In this document: in pieces, positions 26,199 to 38,150 of the stretch
Position numbering within the stretch: the stretch's first letter is position 1
Layout of the letters: each line of letters starts with the position of its first letter
Source of the DNA: Caulobacter sp. 17J65-9
Lineage (GTDB): Bacteria > Pseudomonadota > Alphaproteobacteria > Caulobacterales > Caulobacteraceae
Direction of reading: 5' to 3'
Assembly (NCBI RefSeq): GCF_010975005.1
Contig: NZ_JAAIVC010000001.1
Location: forward strand, 62,001 to 126,000
DNA: 64,000 bases
Translations under genes and position numbers: made by a program
The notes under the pieces: model-generated
Told to the model about the DNA's origin: nothing
Database searches by the model: none
Seen by the model: the letters and a program-made list of their open reading frames with translations, nothing else

Positions 26199-26271
26199 TC
26201 GCTTCCTTCCTCCGGTCGGGACACCCGCTGAACCGCTGATATTCGGCCCAGTTCCGACCAGGAGCGTGGCG

Positions 26272-26388
26272 CTACTTGCGCCGGAAGAAGAGATATTTGA
26301 CGAGCGCTGCGATCCCGAGGACGAGCAAGACCACGATCAGCCCCCAGAGGAGCCCCATCTCGCCCATCATCCCGTGCATGCCTTGCAT
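26272..26388 (-). CDS. 38-aa Met-rich membrane peptide
   Basis: It encodes MQGMHGMMGEMGLLWGLIVV and then LLVLGIAALVKYLFFRRK: a Met/His-rich head that could bind copper, one transmembrane helix and a basic tail. The start is at 26388 with GAGG upstream; a longer in-frame extension lacks coding character. It lies upstream of the DUF305 gene on the same strand, so the two may be co-transcribed. Similar short membrane proteins occur in metal-resistance regions. The function is not known. Confidence 0.6.
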   Translation of the reverse strand: MQGMHGMMGEMGLLWGLIVVLLVLGIAALVKYLFFRRK

Positions 26389-26503
26389 ATGCCGAGCCTC
26401 GCGCTCCCTGACACCGTGCCTGTGGAGCAGTGATCTGACCCAGAAACTCGGAAAACCGCGACGGAGTTGACCTTCGAGGGGTGTGGTTGCGAGGAGATCG
26501 GGA

Positions 26504-26797
26504 ATGGCGATGGCTAGAGGCCTGGGCCCGATGCGATGCGCTGCTACCGGCGCAGCGGTCGTCCTCACGCAGTTCGTAATCTGCTGGGCGGTCGCGGCCG
26601 CATTCGATCGGCTTCGCCTTACTCACATGTTCGTCGAGCTGTTCACCGCCGCGCCCGCGAGTTCGACGTCAGCCCTGCTCGAGGGTGCAACCTGGTCAAT
26701 CGTGTTCGGCGCGCTGACCGGTGTCCTCGTTGCGCTAGTCTACAACCTGTTCAGCTTCCTGGACGCGCGTCGCGAAGGCGGACCGAAGCGGCTTTGA
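26504..26797 (+). CDS. Hypothetical two-helix membrane protein
   Basis: 97 aa from ATG 26504 (GAGGAG 8 nt upstream); a GTG at 26483 would extend it. Two hydrophobic helices, AATGAAVVLTQFVICWAVAA and TWSIVFGALTGVLVALVYNL, with a short charged tail (LDARREGGPKRL). It is not recognised. It sits between copper genes, divergent from the 38-aa peptide and convergent with the P-type ATPase, which suggests a metal-linked role without proving it. Confidence 0.55.
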   Translation: MAMARGLGPMRCAATGAAVVLTQFVICWAVAAAFDRLRLTHMFVELFTAAPASSTSALLEGATWSIVFGALTGVLVALVYNLFSFLDARREGGPKRL

Positions 26798-26813
26798 GGT
26801 TCGAGCAGTCGAT

Positions 26814-29144
<2,331 letters not shown>

Positions 29145-29182
29145 GCGTCCTCCACTCTTCGACGAGCGTTTGTCTAGTGCGT

Positions 29183-29629
29183 TCAGTGGCCGCCTGTTCC
29201 TGCGGACTGGCGGCCAAGCTCGTCAATGTCGCGAGCAGTCTGGCCGACCTCCAGGTCGGCGAGGATCGGGCAGTCCGGCCGATCGTCGCCGGCGCAGCAT
29301 TGAGCAAGGACGCGGAGCGTCTCCGCCATGCTTTGCATTTCCGAGATGCGCGTCTGGAGCTCATCCACATGCGCTTCCGCAATCTTCTTCACCTCGCGAC
29401 TGGGGCGAGACCGGTCGCGCCAAAGCGAGAGAAGATGCGTGATCTGGTCGACCGAGAAACCGAGGGTGCGAGCGCGCTTGATGAACCTGAGCTCGTTGAC
29501 GTCGCGTTCGCCGAAGCTGCGGTAATTCGACTCGGTGCGGCCCGCCGGCCGAATGAGACCGACGCGCTCGTAGTAGCGGATCATCTTCGTCGAGACGCCG
29601 GACGCCTTTGACGCCTGTCCGATGTTCAT
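29183..29629 (-). CDS. cueR: CueR, Cu(I)-responsive MerR regulator
   Basis: 148 aa. An N-terminal HTH ([20 protein letters not shown]), a dimerisation helix, and a metal loop [10 protein letters not shown]. Counting from the ATG at 29629, the key residues fall at Ser77, Cys112 and Cys120, the CueR pattern for monovalent metals, with an extra Cys111. A GAGGAG site supports the start. It likely activates the boxes at 23091-23121, 23179-23209 and 45135-45165. It forms an operon with the downstream ATPase. Confidence 0.92.
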   Translation of the reverse strand: MNIGQASKASGVSTKMIRYYERVGLIRPAGRTESNYRSFGERDVNELRFIKRARTLGFSVDQITHLLSLWRDRSRPSREVKKIAEAHVDELQTRISEMQSMAETLRVLAQCCAGDDRPDCPILADLEVGQTARDIDELGRQSAGTGGH

Positions 29630-29665
29630 CACCGCTCCTCGTCGCACGCGGCCAAGGGCGCGCGC

Positions 29666-29725
29666 AAAAACGCCGTTCACCTGTAGTACGCGGGGATCAG
29701 GAGAATCCCTCGCAGGCGAACGGCG
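29666..29725 (-). terminator. Rho-independent terminator after hutG
   Basis: On the minus strand CGCCGTTCGCCTG pairs with CAGGTGAACGGCG (13 bp with one G-U) across a 29-nt loop and is followed by TTTTT (29670-29666). It separates hutG from cueR. Confidence 0.8.
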
Positions 29726-29749
29726 TCCGATGCGGTGACGAGATTGCAG

Positions 29750-30658
29750 TTAGGCGTCGGCGCGGCGCACGAACCCTGCCAGGAGTTCTACGAACCAGCG
29801 CGCGGCCGTAAGCGACGACAGGTCACCGTGATCGAGGCTGGGATCGAACTCCGTCAGATCGACCGCGGCGACCTTCGGGTGAGCCGCAATCAGACGGGTG
29901 GCTTCAAAGAACTGATGGACGGGGATTCCGCCCGGTCGGGCCCCGGGAGCGCCCGGCAGCTGGGCGCGGTCGATGACGTCGATGTCGAAGTCGACGTAGA
30001 TGGCGTCGCACAGGCCAGACAGCCGCTCGAGCTCTTCGGCTACGACAGCGGCCGCCCCGAGTTCCCGGCACTCGCGCATCGTGCGCACGGAAATCCCAGC
30101 ACCCTTCGCCCGCTCGTGCGCCTTTCGGGTGTTCGCGAAAGGCGCCAGACCGATCTGGCTGATCTGGCGGCCCGGCAGCCCGTCTTCGAGCAGCGCCTGG
30201 ATAGGATTGCCGTTGTTCAGCCCGCAGTCCGTGTCGCGCAGGTCGAAGTGAGCGTCGAGCGTCAGCACGCCGACGCGCGACAGGCTGGGGTCGAGCCCAT
30301 GCACACCCGGCCTCGTGACCGCGTTGTTGCCCCCGAGGAGGACCACGAGAGACCGGACTTTCGCCTGCTCCGCCACAGCGTGACGGATGGGCTCGAAAGC
30401 CTCCGCAGGCGGGGTGATCTTCAGATTGAGATCGCCTGCATCGTGCACGCGCACACCTGAAAGATCGGTCTCCGTCTCCAGGTCATAGACGCTCATTCGG
30501 GGAAGCGTGGCCCGCACCACTCTCGGCCCGAGATCACACCTGCCCGGCGTGAGCGAGCGCTCGCCCAGCGGCGCCCCGATCAACCCGATCGGGGCGTCAG
30601 GGTGATCCCCGACCAAGTCCGCCGCGGACATCCACCCTTTGCATTCTGACGCGCTCAT
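29750..30658 (-). CDS. hutG: Ureohydrolase family protein, probable formimidoylglutamase
   Basis: 302 aa from ATG 30658. Arginase/agmatinase fold with DAHFDLRD, the second metal motif [10 protein letters not shown] and the C-terminal [11 protein letters not shown]. In the hut context it would hydrolyse N-formimino-glutamate to glutamate and formamide. The first metal motif reads [11 protein letters not shown], where most of the superfamily has GGDHS or GGGHE, so the usual His ligand is Asn. It is divergent from hutU across HutC-like boxes. An arginase-like function cannot be excluded. Confidence 0.8.
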   Translation of the reverse strand: MSASECKGWMSAADLVGDHPDAPIGLIGAPLGERSLTPGRCDLGPRVVRATLPRMSVYDLETETDLSGVRVHDAGDLNLKITPPAEAFEPIRHAVAEQAKVRSLVVLLGGNNAVTRPGVHGLDPSLSRVGVLTLDAHFDLRDTDCGLNNGNPIQALLEDGLPGRQISQIGLAPFANTRKAHERAKGAGISVRTMRECRELGAAAVVAEELERLSGLCDAIYVDFDIDVIDRAQLPGAPGARPGGIPVHQFFEATRLIAAHPKVAAVDLTEFDPSLDHGDLSSLTAARWFVELLAGFVRRADA

Positions 30659-30687
30659 AACCGGCTCCGACACGCAACCCATACAGA

Positions 30688-30701
30688 CCTGTCTATACGG
30701 C
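30688..30701. promoter_or_regulatory. HutC-like operator, hutG side
   Basis: CCTGTCTATACGGC, an imperfect dyad. It shares CCTGTCTATAC with the box upstream of the TonB receptor (40897) and sits 30 bp upstream of the hutG start codon. Confidence 0.65.
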
Positions 30702-30735
30702 TCTTGATGCACGGCAAACCCGGAAGTAGAGATGA

Positions 30736-30749
30736 CCTGTATGTACAGG
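30736..30749. promoter_or_regulatory. HutC-like operator, hutU side
   Basis: CCTGTATGTACAGG, a dyad of CCTGTA/TACAGG around two central bases. It resembles GntR/HutC operators and lies 48 bp from the first box in the hutG-hutU divergent region. Confidence 0.75.
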
Positions 30750-30864
30750 CTGCTTCGTCTAGCGTCGCGTGAGATCCGGGCTCCCGAGGGCCTCGGGCCA
30801 CGCCCCTTAACCAGCTCCGTCAGGGCTGGCGTGCGCCTGTGGCTCTAGCCGAACGGGAAGACAC

Positions 30865-32532
<1,668 letters not shown>

Positions 32533-32536
32533 TCCA

Positions 32537-34072
32537 ATGGCGAATGTCCTCACCCTGGGGGCGGGCCCGCTCTCCCTTGCGCAGCTGCGCCAAGCCCTGA
32601 TCGCCCCGGTCCGCGTCGAGATCGCGCCCGGCGCGCTCGACGCCCTGGACGCCGGCGCGGCCACCGTCGCGCGCATCATCGACAGCGGCGCGACCGTCTA
32701 CGGCATCAACACCGGCTTCGGCCTGCTGGCCGACACCCGCATCTCGCCCGGCGACCTCGAGACCCTGCAGAAGAACCTGGTGCTGAGCCACGCCTGCGGC
32801 GTCGGCGCCCTGCTGCCGGACTCCATCGTGCGGCTGATGACGGTGCTGAAGATCGCCTCGCTGTCGCGCGGCGCCTCGGGCGTCCGTCGCGAGACGGTGC
32901 TGGCCCTGAAGGCCTTGCTGGACGCCGAGGTTTATCCCTGCATCCCGTCGAAGGGCTCGGTCGGCGCCTCGGGCGACCTGGCCCCGCTGGCCCACATGTC
33001 GGCCGTGCTGATCGGTTGGGGCGAGGCGCGCGTGAACGGCCGCATCCTGCCGGCGACCGAAGCCCTGGCCGTCGCAGGGCTGAAGCCGCTGGTGCTGGGC
33101 CCGAAGGAGGGCCTGGCGCTGCTCAACGGCACCCAGTTCTCCACCGCCGTGGCCCTGGCCGGCCTGTTCGCGGCCGAGGACGTGTTCGCCGCGGCGCTCA
33201 CGGCCGGCGCCATGTCGACCGACGCGCTGAAGGGCTCCGACACCCCGTTCGACCCGCGCATCCATGCGCTCCGCGGCCAGCCCGGCCAGATCGACGTCGC
33301 GGCCATGCTGCGTGGCTTGATCGCCGGCTCCGAGATCCGCGAGTCGCACCGCCACGACTGCACCAAGGTGCAGGATCCCTACTCGCTGCGCTGCCAGCCG
33401 CAGGTGATGGGCGCCATCCTCGACGTGCTGCGCTCGGCCGCCCGCATGCTGGAGACCGAGGCCTGCGGCGTGACCGACAACCCGCTGGTGTTCGCCGACA
33501 CCGGCGAGGTGCTGTCGGGCGGCAACTTCCACGCCGAGCCGGTGGCCTTCGCCGCCGACATGATCGCCATGGCGCTCTGCGAGATCGGCAACATCTCCGA
33601 GCGCCGGACCTCGATCCTGGTCGACCCGAAGATGAGTGGCCTGCCGGCCTTCCTGGTGCGCGAGAGCGGGCTGAACTCCGGCTTCATGATCGCCCAGGTC
33701 ACCGCCGCCGCCCTGGTGTCGGAAAACAAGATGCTGGCCCACCCGGCCGTGGTCGACACCGTGCCGACCTCAGCCAACCAGGAGGACCACGTGTCCATGG
33801 CCGCACACGGTGCACGCCGCCTGCTCGACATGGCGGACAACGTGGCGAACGTCGTCGCGATCGAACTGCTGGCCGCGGCCCAGGGCCTTGAATTCCACCG
33901 ACCGCTGCGGACCTCCGATGTGCTCGAAGGGGCCCTTGCCGGCGTTCGGTCTGTGGCGCCCGGCTACGACTCCGACCGCTTCTTCGCTCCTGACATCCAC
34001 CACGTCGCCGCCCTGGTCCGGAGCGGCTGGGGTCGGTCCCCCGTCTCGGGCCTGACGCCCTCGGAAGCGTGA
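32537..34072 (+). CDS. hutH: Histidine ammonia-lyase
   Basis: 511 aa, normal length. It deaminates L-histidine to urocanate. The self-made MIO cofactor comes from Ala-Ser-Gly in [16 protein letters not shown] (about residues 140-155), and YGINTGFG (about residue 55) is also conserved. The ribosome site GGAGG lies inside the 3' end of hutU, so the two genes are coupled. Intact. Confidence 0.98.
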   Translation: MANVLTLGAGPLSLAQLRQALIAPVRVEIAPGALDALDAGAATVARIIDSGATVYGINTGFGLLADTRISPGDLETLQKNLVLSHACGVGALLPDSIVRLMTVLKIASLSRGASGVRRETVLALKALLDAEVYPCIPSKGSVGASGDLAPLAHMSAVLIGWGEARVNGRILPATEALAVAGLKPLVLGPKEGLALLNGTQFSTAVALAGLFAAEDVFAAALTAGAMSTDALKGSDTPFDPRIHALRGQPGQIDVAAMLRGLIAGSEIRESHRHDCTKVQDPYSLRCQPQVMGAILDVLRSAARMLETEACGVTDNPLVFADTGEVLSGGNFHAEPVAFAADMIAMALCEIGNISERRTSILVDPKMSGLPAFLVRESGLNSGFMIAQVTAAALVSENKMLAHPAVVDTVPTSANQEDHVSMAAHGARRLLDMADNVANVVAIELLAAAQGLEFHRPLRTSDVLEGALAGVRSVAPGYDSDRFFAPDIHHVAALVRSGWGRSPVSGLTPSEA

Positions 34073-34121
34073 CCTTCTAACGCGCCGCCGACCGGCGCAG
34101 CACCTCTGCAAGGATGAATCG

Positions 34122-35327
34122 ATGAGGGTAGTCATTGTGGGCGCCGGCCATGCCGGCGGGTCGGCGGCAGCGTTTCTGAGACAGTTCGGCTTCTCCGGGG
34201 ACATCGTCCTGATCGGAGACGAGCCCCTGGCGCCTTATCAGCGCCCTCCCCTCTCCAAGGCCTGGCTCAAGGGCGAGGCTGACGGCGAAGCTCTCCAGCT
34301 CAGGCCGGAAAGCTTTTACGCGGAGCAGGGCGTCGACCTGCGCCTGAACGAGCGAGTGACTGAGATCGACCGGCGGCTGAAGCTCGTTCGCCTGGCCACG
34401 GGTGAGCCAGTCTCCTACGACGCCCTGATCCTCGCCACGGGCTCGACCACCCACAAGCTCCCCGTCCCGGGCGGCGATCACCCGGCGCTCCTCGAGCTGC
34501 GCACCGCCGCGGACGCCGACAAGCTGAAGGCGAAGCTCACTCCCGGCTCACGGCTGATCATTGTCGGCGCCGGATATGTCGGACTCGAGGTGGCGGCCTC
34601 AGCGCGCGCGCTCGGTTGCGAGGCCGTCGTCGTAGAACGCGAGGCGCGGGTGCTGGCGCGGGTCGCTTCCGAGCCCCTGTCCGTCTTCTTCGAAAGCTAC
34701 CATCGCGCACGCGGCGTCGAGATTCTCACCGGCGCCGCGGTCACCGCGGTGGAGGCGCAAGGGCGCGCGGTTCGGCTGGCGGACGGACGCGCGGTGATGG
34801 GCGAGACCGTGCTCGTGGGCATCGGCGCGGCGGCGAACGACGGACTGGCGCGCACCGCCGGGGTGGTCTGTGACGGCGGTATCGTCGTCGACCTGGAAGC
34901 TCGCACGTCTGATCCTGCGATCTTCGCGATTGGCGACTGCACGCGCCGCCCCTTGCCGGTCTACGGCTCGACCGGGCGACTGGAGAGCGTGCCCAACGCG
35001 CTGGAGCAGGCGAAGCAAGCTGCGGCCGCCATCGTGGGAGCACAGGCTCCCGCAGGCGAGATTCCGTGGTTCTGGTCGGATCAGTACGACGTGAAGCTCC
35101 AGATCGCGGGCCTGCCCCACGAAGTCGATCGCATCGTCCTGAGAGGCGACCCGGCCGAGGCGAAGTTCGCCGTCTTCCACCTCAGTCGAGGGGTGGTCCA
35201 GGCGGTTGAGGCGGTCAACGCGCCGCCCGAATTCATGGCGGGGCGACAGATGATCAGCCGACGCATAAGCGTCGATCCGACCGCACTTTCCGACACGTCC
35301 GTTCCGATCAAATCTCTGTTGCGCTAG
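34122..35327 (+). CDS. FAD-dependent NAD(P)H:ferredoxin-type reductase
   Basis: 401 aa. An FAD Rossmann motif VVIVGAGHAGG at the N-terminus, YQRPPLSKAWLKGE (typical of rubredoxin/putidaredoxin reductases), the NAD motif LIIVGAGYVGLEVAA at about residue 145, FAIGDCTRRPLP and a C-terminal reductase domain (PWFWSDQYDVKLQIAGL). It lies in the hut cluster 49 nt after hutH. No ferredoxin or oxygenase partner is in the window. It could serve the PepSY module nearby or an unseen oxygenase. Confidence 0.9.
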   Translation: MRVVIVGAGHAGGSAAAFLRQFGFSGDIVLIGDEPLAPYQRPPLSKAWLKGEADGEALQLRPESFYAEQGVDLRLNERVTEIDRRLKLVRLATGEPVSYDALILATGSTTHKLPVPGGDHPALLELRTAADADKLKAKLTPGSRLIIVGAGYVGLEVAASARALGCEAVVVEREARVLARVASEPLSVFFESYHRARGVEILTGAAVTAVEAQGRAVRLADGRAVMGETVLVGIGAAANDGLARTAGVVCDGGIVVDLEARTSDPAIFAIGDCTRRPLPVYGSTGRLESVPNALEQAKQAAAAIVGAQAPAGEIPWFWSDQYDVKLQIAGLPHEVDRIVLRGDPAEAKFAVFHLSRGVVQAVEAVNAPPEFMAGRQMISRRISVDPTALSDTSVPIKSLLR

Positions 35328-35337
35328 CCTCTTCACG

Positions 35338-35355
35338 CCTGTCTAGGCTGGACAG
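35338..35355. promoter_or_regulatory. Candidate HutC half-site/dyad before hutC
   Basis: CCTGTCTAGGCTGGACAG contains CCTGTCTA as in the other boxes and a CTGTC/GACAG dyad with 7-nt spacing. It lies about 130 bp upstream of hutC and may allow autoregulation. It is weaker than the other sites. Confidence 0.45.
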
Positions 35356-35481
35356 TCCCAGTTTGGATCGGCACAGAGCGCAAGAGCGAGGCCAGGGGGG
35401 CGTCGCCATGCCAGCGGAAGCGAGTCGGACCTTCCGTCCACCACTTGGGGACGGGGCCTGAACGCATATCGGAGTTCAAGG

Positions 35482-36198
35482 ATGAGCGTGCAGTTCGCCG
35501 CCGAGCCGCTCTACGCTTCCATCAAGAAGTACATCGTCGACGCTGTTCACTCCGGCGAGCTCAAGCCCGGGGACAAGGTCCCCTCTGAAAGCACGCTGGT
35601 CGAGCGGTTCAATGTCTCGCGCATGACCGTGAACCGCGCGCTTCGGGAGCTAAAGGACGAAGGCGTCCTGGTCGGCGTGGCCGGCGTCGGGTCCTTTGTG
35701 GCGGACCCGTCCCCTTGGGGGCACCTGATGCAGGTGAAGAACATCGCCGACGAGGTGAAGTCGCGAGGCCACGAGTACTTCGCCAAGGTCGTCAAAAACG
35801 TCTCTGAGTCCGCGACAAAGAAGACCGCCCCGCTCCTGGGCGTCGCGACGGGCACGCGGATCTTCCACTCCGTGATCGTGCATTACGAGAAGGGCCTCCC
35901 CATCCAGCTGGAAGACCGGCTCGTGCTTGCCGAGGCCCTGCCGGAGTACGGCTCGCTGGACTTCTCGAAGATGACGCCCAACGAGTACCTGATGAAGGCT
36001 GCGCCGCTTCAGCGCGTCGATCACCGGGTACGTGCTGTGATGCCGGACGCGGAGATGCGAAATCTCCTTATGGTGGACGCCAACGAGCCCTGTCTCCTGC
36101 TCGTGCGGCAAACTTGGAGCCGGGACCGGATCGTCTCGCACGCCAACCTCACGCATCCGGGCTCGCGGTTCGAATTCTCCGACAGCTTCGCGCCTTAA
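35482..36198 (+). CDS. hutC: HutC, GntR-family repressor of histidine utilisation
   Basis: 238 aa. A GntR winged helix (YIVDAVHSGELKPGDKVPSE, VSRMTVNRALRELKDEGVL) is followed by a UTRA ligand domain containing FHSVIVHYEKGLPIQLEDR and NEYLMKAAPLQRVDHRVRAV, the HutC pattern that binds urocanate. A GGAG site lies upstream of the ATG. It likely represses hutG, hutU-hutH and, from the matching boxes, the TonB receptor gene at 40844. Confidence 0.95.
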   Translation: MSVQFAAEPLYASIKKYIVDAVHSGELKPGDKVPSESTLVERFNVSRMTVNRALRELKDEGVLVGVAGVGSFVADPSPWGHLMQVKNIADEVKSRGHEYFAKVVKNVSESATKKTAPLLGVATGTRIFHSVIVHYEKGLPIQLEDRLVLAEALPEYGSLDFSKMTPNEYLMKAAPLQRVDHRVRAVMPDAEMRNLLMVDANEPCLLLVRQTWSRDRIVSHANLTHPGSRFEFSDSFAP

Positions 36199-36245
36199 TG
36201 CGCTGAGTGCGTCACGCCTGTTGATGGGGCGCGTTGCTCACGTCG

Positions 36246-36551
36246 TCAGCTGGCCCAGCGGATCGTTCTCGGCATCGAACGATCATTCCACGCCCGAGCC
36301 GCTTCTTTAGAGATCGTCTCCCCAAGCAGTTCGCGCATCGGCGCATCAAGCGCGGCTCCAATCTCGGTCAATCTGGAGCACGAGATCCGGTCGGCCCCGC
36401 GTTCGTAGCTCTGCATCTGCTGCAGGGTGAGCCGGAGGGCTTGCGCAAGCTGCCCCTGCGACATCCCCTTGGCTTTGCGGACCTGGCTCACCCGAGCGCC
36501 GACGACGATGTCGAAGCGATTGGGAGCCGGCCGGGCGATTGCCTCGATCAT
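36246..36551 (-). CDS. XRE-family transcriptional regulator
   Basis: 101 aa from ATG 36551, with GAGGAG 5 nt upstream. The helix-turn-helix is clear: VVGARVSQVRKAKGMSQGQL followed by AQALRLTLQQMQSYERGADR. There is no ligand domain, only a short C-terminal tail. It lies downstream of the two PepSY genes on the same strand and may be the last gene of that unit. Its target is unknown. Confidence 0.88.
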   Translation of the reverse strand: MIEAIARPAPNRFDIVVGARVSQVRKAKGMSQGQLAQALRLTLQQMQSYERGADRISCSRLTEIGAALDAPMRELLGETISKEAARAWNDRSMPRTIRWAS

Positions 36552-36626
36552 GCTGCTCCTCAAGGCCGCGGGATGTTGCGTCGGATCGAGGAGGGACGGC
36601 CCGATCCGACGCAAGCGACACCCGGA

Positions 36627-37358
36627 CTAGCGCTTCTTGCGCCGGCGCAGGCGTTCCCCGAGATCCAGAACCCACTCGAAGTCCATCCGTCGGAAGCTCA
36701 CGAACAGCAGGGTGAAGCCCGTAAGCGCCACCCAGGCGATGCCGGTCGCGACGGTGATGATGAGCGGGTGGTTGAAGCTCTCACGGCCCGAATAGTCCAT
36801 GATGTGAAGCATCCAGAAGAAGTCCCACACTCGCCAGGTGTCGGTCCGATGCTCCACGACCTGCGCCGTGGATTCAGCGACATAGAAGGTCGTGGCCTTG
36901 GAGTCGTCGAAATCGACGCGCCAGAGGGGCAGCGGCCGGCCGCGGGCCTCGAGTGTGGGCTCGGTCAGGCGCACTGCCGAGCTCACCTTCCCATCGCCGG
37001 CGTACTCGGCTTTAGCCACCGTCTTGGCCAGCTCGGCGTCCACAGTGATCGGCCGCCCTTCGGGGCCGACCAGACGGATGCCGTCCGACGTCTTCACCTC
37101 GTAGACGTGACCGCCCAGCATCGGCCGAAGCTTGAAGCCGACAATCTCAGCTCCGGGCAAACCCGCCTGCACCGCCGCCAGCGGGAGCGGCTGGACGACC
37201 TCGCTCATCGCCGGCGTGCGATAGGTGTGCTCGCCGGCGACTTCGTGGTGGTCCAGAAGCGCCATCATCGTTCCGCTCACGGCCCACAGCAGAAGCTGCA
37301 CGCCGAGAACGAGGCCGACCCATTTATGCAGTCTGCGAAGCAGCATCATGAACGGCAT
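36627..37358 (-). CDS. PepSY-associated inner-membrane protein (second copy)
   Basis: 243 aa. An N-terminal helix (LHKWVGLVLGVQLLLWAVSG) with the RxxHKWxG start typical of PepSY_TM proteins, a periplasmic PepSY-like region, and a C-terminal pair of motifs, FFWMLHIMDYSGRESFNHPL and a helix VATGIAWVALTGFTLLFVSF. Conserved His residues in both helical regions suggest heme or metal binding and electron transfer, as in PiuB/FoxB-like siderophore reductases. It is paralogous to the gene at 37361-38071, 2 nt away. Confidence 0.85.
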   Translation of the reverse strand: MPFMMLLRRLHKWVGLVLGVQLLLWAVSGTMMALLDHHEVAGEHTYRTPAMSEVVQPLPLAAVQAGLPGAEIVGFKLRPMLGGHVYEVKTSDGIRLVGPEGRPITVDAELAKTVAKAEYAGDGKVSSAVRLTEPTLEARGRPLPLWRVDFDDSKATTFYVAESTAQVVEHRTDTWRVWDFFWMLHIMDYSGRESFNHPLIITVATGIAWVALTGFTLLFVSFRRMDFEWVLDLGERLRRRKKR

Positions 37359-37360
37359 GG

Positions 37361-38071
37361 TCAGGCCTTTGCCTTGGATTTCTTACGCTTACGCTTCGGG
37401 AAGCTGTAGAGAAGAAGCCAGAGACCCGTCGCGGACATGAGCACCGCAAGGACAGTGGCGGTGCGGAGCAGGGGATTATTGACGTCCGTGCGGTCGTCGT
37501 AATCCATGATGTGGAACATCCACATGAAGTCGAAGAGCCGCCACAGCTCATGGCGCCGGGCGATCATCTCGCCGGTCAGCGGCGAGAAGTAGAAGGTCGG
37601 CTTGTCCCAGCCTTCGAACTCTACGCGCCAGAGCGGCACAGGGCGGGTCTGAACCTCGAGCGGGACCTTCGTAATCAGGTCCACCCGCACGATGTCGCCT
37701 TCACCCGCGTACCAGTGGCGCGCGAGCGCTCGCGCCTTCGTCTCATCGATCGGCGAGAGCGTTTGGCCGGAGGTCGCGTCGACGAGCGCGAAGCCCGAGC
37801 TGGACTGAAGAACGTAAGCCGGCTTCTCCATGAAGCGCGTGAGCTGCACGGTCTGCAGCCCAGGGAAGCGACTTGCGAGGATGGACGGCTCGACCAGGGT
37901 CGAGACATCGACAGGCTGTTCCTTCGGCGTCCGGACGAAGTGGTCGCCGTGAATGATGTCGATGTGGACGGCGGTCATGTAGAGGCCGGTGAGGGTCCAC
38001 AGCACGACCTGAAGGCCCACCACGAGGGCGAGCCATTTGTGCGTCCTTCGCGCCAGAAGCGGCAAACGCAT
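37361..38071 (-). CDS. PepSY-associated inner-membrane protein (first copy)
   Basis: 236 aa. The same plan as its neighbour: RRTHKWLALVVGLQVVLWTL near the N-terminus, PLWRVEFEGWDKPTFYFSPL in the middle, and FDFMWMFHIMDYDDRTDVNN before the last helix and a Lys/Arg-rich tail. AAGGAG precedes the ATG. It lies downstream of the TonB receptor but beyond a strong terminator, so it needs readthrough or its own promoter. A probable role is inner-membrane reduction of an imported metal complex. Confidence 0.85.
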   Translation of the reverse strand: MRLPLLARRTHKWLALVVGLQVVLWTLTGLYMTAVHIDIIHGDHFVRTPKEQPVDVSTLVEPSILASRFPGLQTVQLTRFMEKPAYVLQSSSGFALVDATSGQTLSPIDETKARALARHWYAGEGDIVRVDLITKVPLEVQTRPVPLWRVEFEGWDKPTFYFSPLTGEMIARRHELWRLFDFMWMFHIMDYDDRTDVNNPLLRTATVLAVLMSATGLWLLLYSFPKRKRKKSKAKA

Positions 38072-38099
38072 GGAATCTCCTTGGCCGCTTGGTGGCCTG

Positions 38100-38139
38100 G
38101 AAAAAAGAAAAGGGACGCGCCGCCGAAGCAGCGCGTCCC
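38100..38139 (-). terminator. Rho-independent terminator after the TonB receptor gene
   Basis: On the minus strand GGGACGCGC-tgcttcggcg-GCGCGTCCC (38139-38112) is followed by TTTTCTTTTTT (38111-38101). Strong and complete; it lies 12 bp after the receptor stop codon. Confidence 0.95.
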
Positions 38140-38150
38140 GTACTACTCAG

